DNA of 64,000 nucleotides, taken from positions 16,873,501 through 16,937,500 of the forward strand of contig WPIO01000001.1 of assembly GCA_009760855.2 (NCBI GenBank), written 5' to 3'. Of the stretch, positions 24,950-35,835 are shown in pieces. Below the pieces are notes generated by a model. The model saw nothing but the letters and a program-made list of their open reading frames with translations. It did not search any database and was not told the DNA's origin. How positions within the stretch are numbered: position 1 is the first letter of the stretch; each line of letters begins with the position of its first letter. The position numbers and the translations under genes were made by a program. Source of the stretch: Cristatella mucedo. Taxonomy: Eukaryota; Bryozoa; Phylactolaemata; Cristatellidae.

Positions 24950-25460
24950 TTTGGGGGAGGGGAGACTAGCGCAGCGCTCGAAAGGGACAGCGTCCGCTGT
25001 CAAGAGGTACCTACCGCTCTCTCTCGTTTGAAACGGAGCTCGAGGCAAGGCTCGAGGAGAGCGCTGGGCGAAGCCGCGAGCCACAAGAGCCAAGGCGCGC
25101 TCGTACGAAGAGACCGAGCCGCGGCGACTCACGCTCGGAGGAGCGCAGCGGGGGAGCGGCCAGTCGAGTCTGACCGGACGCGAGCAGCGCTGCAAGTGCT
25201 GCGCGGGCGGCGGCGGACAGCCCCTGGCGTTGGTGGGGCGGGTCGATGCTAATCGGCGAAGGTCGCAATCGATAGCTGGAAATTGAAGCGACCTCTGTCG
25301 CTGCAGCGGCGAATGCGAGCGCGCGCAGAAGACCGGCGGCGGGGCAAATCGACGAACTGTTAGCAGCTAGCCGCTAGCCGAAGCTGCAAGCTTTGAGCCG
25401 GACTTGAGGTGCAGGCTCCGAGCGCGGTCATCAGATGACGGAGCCCAGTCGTTCTCGAGG
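24950..25460. promoter_or_regulatory. CpG-rich island without recognised gene
   Basis: GC- and CpG-dense over about 500 bases, in contrast with surroundings. The frames through it are low-complexity R/A/P-rich and show no family. It could be a promoter or an unrecognised first exon. Confidence 0.3.
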
Positions 25461-25544
25461 TTATTCTGACACGCTGGAGCGTGACTAGCCGACTCTCAAA
25501 ACAAGCACTTAAATATTATGTACTATTAGCTTGATTAGCTTCAC

Positions 25545-25680
25545 TTGTGTAGCTGCAGAAGAGCCGCTACGGCTGTCACCGCTGCTTGCAGTGGGTAATA
25601 AGCGGTCGCCCGCTGCATCCGCTGATTCGAACCCACGACCCGGGTAGTGAAGAGCGAGCGCAATATCTCCTGGACTAAGA
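25545..25680 (-). repeat. SINE family B
   Basis: Contains the reverse complement of the tail ('agaagagccgctacggctgt') and of the B box ('gattcgaacccacgaccc'). Confidence 0.75.
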
Positions 25681-25687
25681 TTCAGAC

Positions 25688-25940
25688 GCTAAATGAAATT
25701 CGTCGCCAGAGTTTCGACATTTGGCAACTTCTACTTGAGAGGGACTGGCACCCATAAGCGAATACGGAATGAGGCAAAGGGGACTCGTCGTTGACGTCGA
25801 TGTACAACGCTGGATTAATGACATTCGTCGCAAGAGTTTTGACATTTGGCAACTTCTACTTGAGAGGGACTGGCACCCATAAGCGAATACAGAATGAGGC
25901 AAAGGGGACTCGTCGTTAACGTCGATGTACAACGCTGGAT
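25688..25940. repeat. 125-bp tandem duplication
   Basis: Two units, one starting near 25688 and one near 25813, differ at only a few bases. Both contain 'gacatttggcaacttctact' and 'agggactggcacccataagc'. Confidence 0.9.
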
Positions 25941-27670
25941 TGTTATTGAAATAGCGGCAAAGTTGTAAAGGTCATTTGCATTGACACACACACCTCTTTC
26001 CTAGCAATGACCAAGAGATGCTACTCTGTCTGCTTCCTTTGGGGACAGTGAGCAGTTGTGATCCACTACAGCTGTTTTGCCCCATTTAAAAGCAAAAATT
26101 ATGAAAATATGAGGTAGTGAAGCAGCGGTGCTAAAGTTTGAAAAGTCGTGAGCAGTTACTATGCTGAATGTAACATTCAACCCTTTGCTAATTTGTACAT
26201 ATAGCAAGAGATGAAGCATTCTGATCGAGTGTCAGATACTCAGACGCTAGTGAATCTAATCAAGCTAACGAATATTGGATTCATTTTTAAGCCTCAAACA
26301 GCTCGAGCAACATGTGGATGCTAAGTGGTCGTAGTTTCTTGTCGGCGGAGCGGAGTTTAGGGTAACATTTTCCAGCTGCCCGTTTGTGGAGGAGCATGTC
26401 AAAGAAGTAGGTTTATTGGGCGTGCCGGAATGCTCAGGATGGAATCAGGTCGGATTGTGGCTGAATAAATAATGTGCAACTATCCGAGTGGAAGCAACTG
26501 ACTTCCACCACACCAACTTCAAGGACGGACACGAGAACAAAAACAGCGAGCGGCGCTTGTCTCAGAACATCAGGCAGGTATTTCGGTGATGGTGTGGATC
26601 GTTTTTAGACGTAGCTCCAGCGGGATCACTTTCGCACCGAAAGAGGCGTGAAAATCAAATATAAAAAAGAAGGCGGGGCTCGTCCAATGCTCCTCTCCCG
26701 CGAACCCGAGTGAGGTATTAACATGGTTGGAGTATCGGCGAAGGTCAAGCAAGTCAAAACCAAATAGCGGCACCTGCCCAGCTGGCGATGCAGAGTATGC
26801 AGCAGAGCCGTTCAGACGTATTTACATAGAGCTGACAACGGGATATAGTGGTACCGGAAAGAATAGATGATGCGAGTGTCATCGAAGTTCGACCTACGAC
26901 CATGGAAGCTAGGAGCGAGCGCTGTACTTGATCTAAGAGAATTGACACGCTAAATGAAAGGCAACAGTTGTGGGGCAACGTTCTTACGTAATTATTGTTT
27001 CGATAGGAATTCTTTCGAACGACGATGGCGCAGCTTTGAAGGGAAACGAAACGTCACTGACGTCCTTTTTTAAGACGGCACTAGCTGAATGAATTTGCTA
27101 CGAGGCCAAGCGATTAGGATTACTGATTTTCTGCTATGAGAAGTCTGGCTCGAATTCACGTTGGGCAGAATTTTTTCATCCCACGCCTCATAGCATAGCA
27201 CGAAGTTGATTTATTTCACAAGAAACTGCTATAGTGAAGCATCTGCTATGCCGCACGCGACATTCTTTGAAAACCGACCGAGCTAGTTTGCTAGACTAGG
27301 TTTTCCCTAGGACGAGCCCGGCAGCAGCTCCCGCCCCCGGGAAGAAATCAGAAGGGGGCGTGTCAGATGTCTTGCCGCATGGACCGCTTATTAGCTCACG
27401 CACGCGATTAGCAGGCGCAGGAGCGATCGAGGGTCAGACCGTCTCCCCGAAAAATGTGACGAAATAATCTTTGGACATGGCTAAGAATGCATGCAGTTTC
27501 TCACTTAAGCAATCACAAAAATGATAAAATAACGTCAACAGTCCATCTAGAGCAGGTGTGTGTGGCTAACGTGTACGGTTGCTTCACTGCTTTTCGCTCC
27601 CTACTATTTCCGACCAACGCTTTTAGACTTAAACACCATTAACGTGACTTTCAAATTTAAAGATGGCCAC
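25941..27670. other. Intergenic, nothing recognised
   Basis: 1.7 kb with short ORFs only and no repeat of the families above recognised. Possibly old unique DNA. Confidence 0.4.
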
Positions 27671-27671
27671 C

Positions 27672-27675
<4 letters not shown>

Positions 27676-27728
<53 letters not shown>

Positions 27729-27798
27729 TTAAAATTGACAGCTAATTGCAGAGACAGCTCTTGCAAGGTGAGGAGCCTGGATGAGCAGCAGCAATGGC

Positions 27799-27878
<80 letters not shown>
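27676..27878. repeat. Two (GA)n microsatellites
   Basis: GA runs at 27676-27726 and 27802-27878, separated by about 75 bases of ordinary sequence. Long RERERE and SLSLSL frames are artefacts. Confidence 0.95.
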
Positions 27879-27879
<1 letters not shown>

Positions 27880-28583
27880 GAAACACGTCAATAAATAAGG
27901 CAACCTGAGAACGAGCAAAACTTTCACGTAGGACGAACATGCATTGTTGGGCCTCAAAGGCTAGCCGGAGGTGCTGTAAAACCAGCCACTCATCTGTCCA
28001 GTTTTTCGATCTTTAACGAGTCGATTTAAGAGAAATGTCAACCAGCCTAGAGATAAAACGTTCTCTATTTAAAAGAGAAGTAATCACACAGAGCGACTAA
28101 CTTTCAATGAGTTACTGAAGCATTAACTCGAGCGCTGGCACGTCTTTAGATTCTGGGTATCATATGGACCCAGCATTACGCTGGCCAGTGGCCGGTGCTT
28201 TAGCTCTTTTCTTTAATGAGATTTGAACCGGCTTCATTCAACTTGACATCCATCAATGGAATGGCTGTTATGATGTATTTCAGTGTACCAAGAGCAGTAG
28301 ACCGAGCCTATATATTGTTTGCATGCCATAATGTACATATGCGAACACATTTACACATATCAAAAATACACCCGTAGGTATGTGTACACTCGTATATATA
28401 ACCTGTGCATGTATAGTAAACCGGATTACACGTATAGCAAGAGCCTGAGCGCACCCTCAAACTTCAGAGGCAAAGGCAAGAAAAAAAAGTCATCACTCCA
28501 CCTCCGGGCTGTGAAACGTGAACGGAGTGGAGTGTTCACATATAATAGGTAGTATTTGAGAGCCAAAGGGGTCACCAGCGTGC
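27879..28583. other. Intergenic, nothing recognised
   Basis: AT-rich, short ORFs only. Confidence 0.4.
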
Positions 28584-28695
28584 CACCTGGTCAGCGTGCC
28601 ACCAGCCAGCACGCCACCAGCTGGGTACCACCTGGTCAGCGTGCCACCAGCCAGCACGTCACCAGCTGAGTGCCACCTGGTCAGCGTGCGATCAG
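28584..28695. repeat. 45-bp minisatellite, 2.5 units
   Basis: Units start at 28584, 28629 and 28674, each opening CACCTGGTCAGCGTGC. The whole unit is itself built from CCACCAG/CAGC sub-repeats. Confidence 0.9.
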
Positions 28696-28899
28696 TCAGA
28701 ATTAACAGCCGACGCTGGCGAGGTGTGAGCGAGCTAGCCTCCAGAAAACTTGGCCTACAGGTGCAGCACTTTGGCCGGCTCTCCATTTCTCCGACCCGAT
28801 ATTTTCGACGGCTCAAAACCCTGGTTTACAGCGTGCATTCTCCGAGATAAAGGGAGCTAGCGAGAGCTCGAAGGAAGGAGACGCGAAAGGGTTTAGGGA

Positions 28900-29055
28900 A
28901 TGGCTTTAGAAGCAACGCTGAGGGACATCGAGCAAGCGGATCTTCGGCGACAGCGGAAGCAGCTCAGCTCGTCTCTCGTTAAGGCGTCGCTCGCCAAGCA
29001 ATGGCTTCCTTCGGCCGGCTTACGTAGCGTGGCAGCCCGCCATCTCCTCATCTAG
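28900..29055 (+). CDS. Candidate small coding exon, unknown product
   Basis: An ATG at 28900 with a favourable context (G at -3, G at +4) opens a 51-codon frame to TAG at 29053-29055. It starts MALEATLRDIEQADLRRQRK, a charged, amphipathic, helix-like sequence unlike the random frames around it. It lies in CpG-rich, non-repetitive DNA. It could be the first coding exon of an unrecognised plus-strand gene, with a donor before the stop (weak candidates only), or a chance ORF. No family is recognised. Confidence 0.25.
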   Translation: MALEATLRDIEQADLRRQRKQLSSSLVKASLAKQWLPSAGLRSVAARHLLI

Positions 29056-29555
29056 CAGCTGTGCCCCCTGGCTGTCTTCTTTAGCGCGCGTGTTATCTTC
29101 TGCAGCTAGGGCAGCGCCGCGTCATTGGCGGCGTGCTGACGTGCTGCCGATGGATCCGACCTACGTAGGATCCAACGTGGACTTCGCCCGGCTACTGAGA
29201 CTGTCATTGAACCAGAAGGGCATCGATTGTTGCCAGCCGTAATCGCGCAATGTTTATACGCAATTTGCAAACTCGGTCGAGCTCTGCCCGGGACGCTACA
29301 CTCATTTTCACCGGTGGCCCACTTATGGCTGTCACTCGCAAGTCTAGCGTGTCTCGTCCAGAACAGTCAGGCCCATAAGGCCGTAACCACCCTATCGCTT
29401 AGGTTACAAACGGCTTTTATCTGCTGAAGCAGAAATTGACTTAATTTGGCATCCGGTTTCGGCGTGAATAAGCGACACCCGCACTGCTGGATGGGGGAGC
29501 GATAGAGGGAGTGGGAGGGAGAGGGGAGGGCAAGTGAGAGCGATAAGGAGCGAGT
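29056..29555. other. Intergenic, nothing recognised
   Basis: CpG-rich to about 29230, then ordinary sequence. Confidence 0.4.

Positions 29556-29650
<95 letters not shown>
29552..29650. repeat. (GA)n microsatellite
   Basis: About 90 bases of GA with few interruptions; purine-rich flanks continue to about 29800. Confidence 0.95.
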
Positions 29651-29654
<4 letters not shown>

Positions 29655-30617
29655 GAGGAAGAGAGAAAGGGGTGGGGAGGTGGCAACGGAAGGAGCTAAA
29701 CATACAGTGTGAAAGAGATAGCTTGAAAGAGTGAACATGGCTGCGGCAGGAATAGAAGCGAATGGCAGGATCTGATAAGGAGAGGCGGAGAGTGGGAAAG
29801 AAGAGAATGGTGGAGGGAACGAGAGCAGCAGCTAAGTAACGATTAGCGCAGAGGGATCGCGGTCGGTACGAGGAAGGAAGAAAGAGAGGAGTGTGAAACA
29901 AAACCAAGGACGAAAACAAGACACAAGAAAGGGCGGTAGATGCGTAGCGGGTCTAGGCTGCGAATCTAAACCGAAATAATAGCTCGAGTCACTTGGAAGC
30001 AGGGTGCTCCGCAAAGGCGGTGGCGAGCTCTGAGCAAAAATACACAGAGTATAACTAAGAATAAGATGCATGCACATGTTTTGTGGCGTCACGTCTAATC
30101 CTCCATATTATCCACAGACAGTAGACCCTGTCGAGTCTCGGCGTATACCAGCATCCCAACAATTTACTGCCGGTAAGCAGTCTAGTATTCAACGATGTTT
30201 TTTGTATCTCGTCATTCGTTTTATACATTTTCAGCGTAATTTCCGCCTTCACGGATTAATTAAGAGCCCGCCCGTCTCTCGGGTTTTCTTTCAGCCTCAT
30301 GCAATACTGGCTAGCACGTAGATAAACTAATGCGTATGTTACCTTGTGAACATCAGTATTGCAGGGGTAGCTGAGAGGTATTTCTAAGATGTGGTATCGT
30401 GAATATAAGTTCGCACACCATAATCGCCAACTCAAAATAATTGTCAGCACAGTGAAAACCCAACTTTTCGTGAGATCGTATGAGCTGGAGTAAAAGCCCC
30501 ACCCCTAAGAACTGGCATTTTCCCCTCCAGCCTAACTCACACGATCGGAAACCAACTTAAAAGCCAGCTCGCTGAATATCTCTCACAGTGTCTCCTGGTA
30601 GCAAAATTTTTGGCATA
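29651..30617. other. Intergenic, nothing recognised
   Basis: Purine-rich then AT-rich; no exon or repeat recognised. Confidence 0.4.
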
Positions 30618-30690
30618 ATAATAATAATACACTTGATAAAGCGCCCTTAGAGAACTCAATCTCTTTCTAGGCGTTTTACATTTGCAGGCA
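30618..30690 (-). repeat. LINE family 1 3' tail only
   Basis: ATA tail, then 'cacttgataaagcgccctta', 'gagaactcaatctctttcta' and 'ggcgttttacatttgc', with no coding part. Confidence 0.75.
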
Positions 30691-31995
30691 TCAGGGTCTT
30701 TTGCTCTGAAGGCACAAACAAGTCTGATGACGATTGCTTGAATTCAGTCGTAGATGCCTCTTGTAAAAGTAAGGCTCCAGCTAGCTGCTACTCCAATTGC
30801 TTCGAGCAGTGACCACCTTCCGCCCGATTGCCACCCTCCACAGTGAGAATTCACATGCGTCCTCAACGTGATAACAATTTAAATGCGATAATGCAGCTGA
30901 CGTTTAATGCCCCCGATTTCTTTATCTCTATTCAGTTCCGGTGGCTTCCGATAGGCTAGTTTCATCACAGTTCAGCAGTACCCAAGCAGTACCCAGTATT
31001 GAAGTGTGAAAATACAGAGCGTGCATAGATTCGCATCGAGTTAACCGGCGTTTGTCATAACTTACATGGACAGGAAAACGTTGAAAATGGACCCGAGCAG
31101 CGGGCAAGACCAAGCAAAGCAGGAGGTCTTTGCTTTGGACCAATCAAAAGAAGCAGCACAGCATGCACTCGGCAAGCTCATATCGCTCTGGCCTGATCGC
31201 CTTCTAATGACGCAATCCTTTTGGCAGGCCAGCAAAGAATATCGCATGGTTCAAAGCTGTGCTTTCCCCTGAAAACAGAAGCAGGACCACACTCGAAGTA
31301 GTAGGACACACAATCTGCAAGTAGGAGTGAGACGCAGAGAAAAAAGAGGCGCAAACTGTCACTCGATCATGTTGACCAACTGTTCAGTATCTGATAAATC
31401 TATCGGAACGTGATGCTCATAATGTGAGGCTCCGCACTGAGACACGTCCCAGCTAATGCGCTTTGCGTATTGGTTGGTAGATAAGTAAAAAAGGAGTACT
31501 CGTGTACCTCCAACGTCTCAAGGATTGCTTATTTGCATATGGCCAAATGAAAGACAGTCAAGAAGGCTGCCTGCGCCTCGAAAATCATGACGTTGCATAA
31601 ACTTCTGATGATTTGGTAAGTTGATCTCAAAGGTAAGTAAGATGATCTGAAAGAGCTACGTAGAGGAAGGCTATTAAAAAGGCACTTCCAAGCAATGTAG
31701 GAGGCGAATGATCTTCGCCACATACCAAGCAATCTTTATGTTAGATATCTAAGTACGAGGACTAAGCCTAAACTGGCCTAAGACAAAATTTTGAAGAACA
31801 TTGTGCACCATTTTGATAAATGGAGCAAATTAATTTAAGAATCGTCTATCATTATAAAGTAAAACAGACATTACTTATTATTGTACGGCACTAGAAGGCA
31901 ATCTTACAACTGCTGTCGCGTCGATAGCAGCCAAGCATGCCAAGAACTGCGGATTCAGACACAGCTATATGTGACTGTTTTATCTTGCAGCACCG
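30691..31995. other. Intergenic, nothing recognised
   Basis: A 68-codon plus frame at 31066 has an ATG but no family or splice context; otherwise short ORFs. Confidence 0.4.
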
Positions 31996-32935
31996 ATATA
32001 AATATAAATAATATTAATAATAATAATGCACTTGATAAAGCGCCCTCAGAGAACATAATCTCTTTCTAGGCGCTTTACATTTGCTGCAAAGGGAAACGCA
32101 ATTGAATGATGAGCAATATCGTGCTTGATTAACATGAAAAACATGATAAGGGGTGACATGCACAGGGTCAGCATGCAAATGTGGTTAGTGGCAGCATGCA
32201 CAGTGTCAGCACGCATAAGCACATCAAGGACGAATCACAGGGACCCACTAAATGCTGTCCTAAATAGGTGTTTTTAAGTTATTTTTAAATGTGGTCAAGT
32301 TAGGGGATGTTCTGACGCAAGTCGGCAGGGAGTTCCAGCCTTTGGGAGCATACGAACTAATGCACGGTCTCCAAAGGATTTGAGGTTTGTACGAGGTATT
32401 GGTAAACTGTTGGATTCTGAGAGGCGGGTGGTACGATGCTTGGCCTGGTGGGGGGAGTAGATCTGATAAGTAGGCTGGAGCCAAAGAATGAAGTGACCTA
32501 AAAGTGAGCGACAAGACCTCGAAGTCGATTCGTTGCTTGACTGGTAACCAGTGCAGCTCGGCGAGAAGTGGTGCGATGTGGCAACTGCGACGCTCACGAC
32601 AGACAAGCCTAGCTGCAGAGTTTTGCACCATCTGTAATCGCCTGATTGCACATGCCGGTAAGCCAGCAGGCAGTGAGTTACAGAAATCAAGACGGGATGT
32701 TAAATGCATGGACCAACTTAGACGTGGTATCCTGATCTAAACAAGCCCGAATTTTAGCATTGTTATGTAGCTGAAAGTAAGTGGACTTGATTGTGGAGCT
32801 TATGTGGTCGTCTAACGTAAGGTCACTTTAGAGCATGATACCTAAATTTCGAGCTGATTCAACTGGAGATCTGCAGGCAGAGCCAATTTTGAGCGTCAGC
32901 CTTTTAAATTTCTGAATCGCAGCCCAGAGTCGTTA
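31996..32935 (-). repeat. LINE family 1, 5'-truncated copy
   Basis: The minus-strand frame 32709-32260 reads SRLDFCNSLPAGLPACAIRR, LHWLPVKQRIDFEVLSLTF and LAPAYLSDLLPPPGQ. It closely matches the copies at 16286-17062 and 61215-62260. The 3' hairpin is near 32035-32072 and the ATT tail is at 32005-32028. A frameshift near 32360 breaks the C-terminus. Confidence 0.9.
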
Positions 32936-33774
32936 TCAAGGCTTTATGGGCACGCAGATTATGAGGGTAAGCTAACCTTGCTCACGATCCCCACTACCTA
33001 GTTTTCAGAGTACCAGCACACGTACAAACCAAACTAGGTTGAAGAAAACCAAGGCAGTGGCAAAGCTAACATTTTCAAGTGGGAGAGAGCAATGCCTAAG
33101 GGTAAGCTCTGTGGAAATGTTAAGTCTTTTACTCGACACGAGAGCGATGGCTGAGCATAGATTGAAAGTACGCGATGATCTCATCATTAGTCGCTCTCTC
33201 AGCTACTTCTTTCTCCACACACAGAAGCATGCCGCCATTGAGGTAGCCCGAGGGGGTGTGTCCCGATTAGTTTCAGCACCGGCCGATTAGGATAAGTCCT
33301 GTCGAAATGAGATCGTGCGTGACCTCCCTTTCTTCTTACAAAGGAATTCGTCGTTACACGTGCAAACAGCACCCGTAGTCACATTGACAATGTCACTAGC
33401 CAATTCGTAGACGAGGGCAGTGTCCGGTGCAGGTCGCAACCAGGTGTAACTGGAGCTCGTGTACCCGAAATAATGCCCGCAACTCACCGGCAGCTCGTTC
33501 AGTTGTCCGATCAAGGTTTGCAGACCATTCACAACTTAGACTGGCGGCACCGGCTAGCTCTGCCCGCGGCAGTTGACATTCGGACACGGCCCCAATTCGT
33601 CCGTACGCCAGTGCCGGAGGGCGCTCAGATGGTCGGGGCAGGTGTTTGTCATCACGTGCTTCGGGTCGACAAATCGCTCATGCAGCGAACGAGGTCTCGA
33701 CCCGAACGAACTGGAGTGAGCTCCTTCTTCTCGCCCGCAATACCACGCGTCTCGTCTGCTTCAAGTCCGCCGCA
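32936..33774. other. Intergenic, GC-rich from 33390; possible promoter for the 33775 exon
   Basis: No repeat is recognised. GC and CpG rise toward the signal-peptide-like ATG at 33775. Confidence 0.35.
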
Positions 33775-33823
33775 ATGAGCGCGGTCGCCGCCGTGCTAAT
33801 CGTCGTAACGCTCGTCGAACTAG
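33775..33823 (+). CDS. Candidate first coding exon with signal peptide
   Basis: The ATG at 33775 (G at -3) begins MSAVAAVLIVVTLVEL, a 16-residue hydrophobic secretory-signal-like start. It is followed directly by a consensus donor, CTAG|GTGAGT (33824-33829). The exon ends in phase 1, the intron phase commonly found just after signal peptides in extracellular-protein genes. It sits at the end of a CpG-rich, repeat-free stretch. No downstream exon could be tied to it, so product and gene extent are unknown. Confidence 0.35.
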
Positions 33824-33904
33824 GTGAGTGTGCACTGAGGACGTCCATCCGAATGCCGGAGCTGGTCCTTGTGGGTCTCTTCGAGCGCCATGGCTTTCTT
33901 TTCA

Positions 33905-33985
33905 GCAAATGTCAAGTGCCTAGAAAGAGATTGAGTCCCCCGAGGGCGCTATAGAAAAGGCATTATTATAATAACAGTTATTATT
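33905..33985 (+). repeat. LINE family 1 3' tail
   Basis: 'aagtgcctagaaagagattg' then 'agtcccccgagggcgctata', then an ATT tail. Confidence 0.75.
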
Positions 33986-34265
33986 ATATGGCGGCAAGTG
34001 CCCGATGTCCTGCTTGTACGTGAACGTGAGGATCCTTTCCCCCTTTGAGTGAATCGACCGACTCGTCTTGGACGCCAGCCCAAGGCTCACTAGGAATCGC
34101 ATAGCATCAGCTGATCGTATTATTCGATTTTCACCGATTACCTTGGCCGGCTGTTTCTCAAGATCGTACTTTCCGGTCATTGGATTTCGCAACCTCGTTC
34201 ATCGAGTCAATCAATGGCCTATATCATTGCCTTCTTGTGAACCGACAAAGTGGCCGACTGAATAA

Positions 34266-34515
34266 TAAGAATACTGTTAATGATAATAATACATTTGTTA
34301 CAGTGACCTCCGAAAACCCAAATCTCTTTCTAGGCGAGCTAGTTTGGTCCAGCGGTAAAGGTGCTCTCGCCGACCGAGGTCTAGCTGAGGTCGTGGGTTC
34401 GAGCCCCGAGGCTTATGTGAAGCGCCTGAATAGAGATTAAGCTCTCTTGGGGCGCTATACAGAGAATGAATTAAATGTAATTATCTATAGGCACTTTGCA
34501 TTTGCTGCAATGCAC
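34266..34515 (-). repeat. LINE family 1 3' tail, interrupted by a SINE
   Basis: The left half 34266-34333 (AAT tail, 'aaatctctttctaggc') and the right half from about 34488 ('taggcactttgcatttgctg') are contiguous in other copies. SINE A sits between them. Confidence 0.75.
34334..34487 (+). repeat. SINE family A inserted in a LINE tail
   Basis: A full head ('tagtttggtccagcggtaaa', B box GTGGGTTCGAGCCCC) and tail hairpin ('gcgcctgaatagagattaag' + 'ctctcttggggcgc'). TAGGC on both sides looks like a short target-site duplication. Confidence 0.85.
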
Positions 34516-34814
34516 GGAAAGTTAGCCGTCGGTGCGGCCGGTTTTCTTCTAATAGCTATAAACATCCACTGTTAACGTCCGAGCTGTGCGAGGACGGAAA
34601 TCGAGGAAGCATGGGAAGCTGTGAACATTCTCAGCGATAGTGGAGTCATCCAGCCACTCATACGTCTGAAACCGGGATGGGTGAGGGCAACTCGGGACAC
34701 TTTCGAAAGCTTCTTCCTTGGGCGTACGCTGCGATTCGACGTACGTGGTAGTTGATGGAGCCGGCCCTGACGCGAAGTACGAACGACGGATCTCGTCGAC
34801 GACGTCACGCGTTT
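34516..34814. other. Intergenic, nothing recognised
   Basis: Short ORFs only. Confidence 0.35.
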
Positions 34815-34915
34815 AGCGACCTGGGTCGTGGGCTCGAGCTCTGCGGCAAATGTAAACCGCATGGATAGAGATCCAGTTCTCTCGGGGTGCTAAACAAATA
34901 AGCTTTATTAATGCC
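34815..34915 (+). repeat. SINE family A, decayed
   Basis: B-box side 'gtcgtgggctcgagctctg' and a degenerate tail hairpin ('gcatggatagagatccag' + 'ttctctcggggtgc'). Confidence 0.65.
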
Positions 34916-35835
34916 GAAGCCATACGTCGAAATGGCAGGTCACGAACCCAGATCTCGATCAATGCCGACTGCCCCTGCGGACAGCGGAGCTAGAGGCAAG
35001 GCATTGACCTGGCTTAGCTGATACAGGCACATATGCTGAAAACAGCGAACTACTTCGCTGTGCTGATGCCAAGCCTTCAGGCTGCCGCCGGCTCAATGCC
35101 GGCGTTGAATTTTCAGTAGGAGACTCATCTTCGGTCGAGGTTTTCGGGAAGCATGACTGAATCTTAATTTCAGCGAGCGACGCCATCCGTTGTTGCATTG
35201 TAGCGGCTGGTGCTGATAATGACAAGTTCATGGCAAGCAGAAGACGATGTTACGGCTGCAGACCCATTAGACTACGGCAGGCATTCGTCCGATCTTCATG
35301 ACGCAATTGCTTGTAGTGAATGTGCAAGCATCGCATACCATTTCTGAATCGGACACGCTGTTGAACCGCCAGTCAGGATGGAAGGCCGTTTACTTCGCAA
35401 GACATATGTTACGCCGGATATCCGTTTCCGAAGAACTTTATTGAACTTCTTAGGTCGGGACTTTAAAGAGTTGCCCCTAGATATTGAGATGGTGAGGAAA
35501 GAGCGGCCAGGCTAGAAACGGTGCTTGGCGTTTGAATAATGAGTAATAAATCTGGTGGTATCTACTGCTGCTGTCGTTCCGTAACCGCTGCTGAGTGTGT
35601 TCCACGAAGTTCTTGGCCGAAACAATCCATGGACATGAGCATTTTCTAGGTTGTCCCTCGAGGCGTTAGTGGGATGACGGATAATAGTACCGTGTTGTGC
35701 CCTGCGGGCCTATTAGACTGGGGGGGGTGAGGCTGGGCGGGGGGGGGGGGGGCATAGCCTCCCTGCTCTTATTTGCATCGCCACTGGGCCAGGGCCTGCC
35801 TCCTTCATTTCACCTAGGCACAACAGAAATTTGTG
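34916..35835. other. Intergenic; unassigned 90-codon minus frame 35231-34959
   Basis: The minus-strand frame starts at a true ATG (MNLSLSAPAATMQQRMASLA) and has a protein-like composition, but no family, splice sites or repeat relation could be recognised. A G-run lies at 35717-35752. Nothing else is seen. Confidence 0.25.

Noticed and set aside
31066-31272. 68-codon plus-strand ATG frame
   Set aside because: No family and no splice context, and an overlapping minus frame of equal quality.
33488-33587. Minus-strand exon divergent from the 33775 ATG (bidirectional promoter idea)
   Set aside because: A donor is present but the frame has no ATG (it opens with GTG), so there is no evidence for a start.
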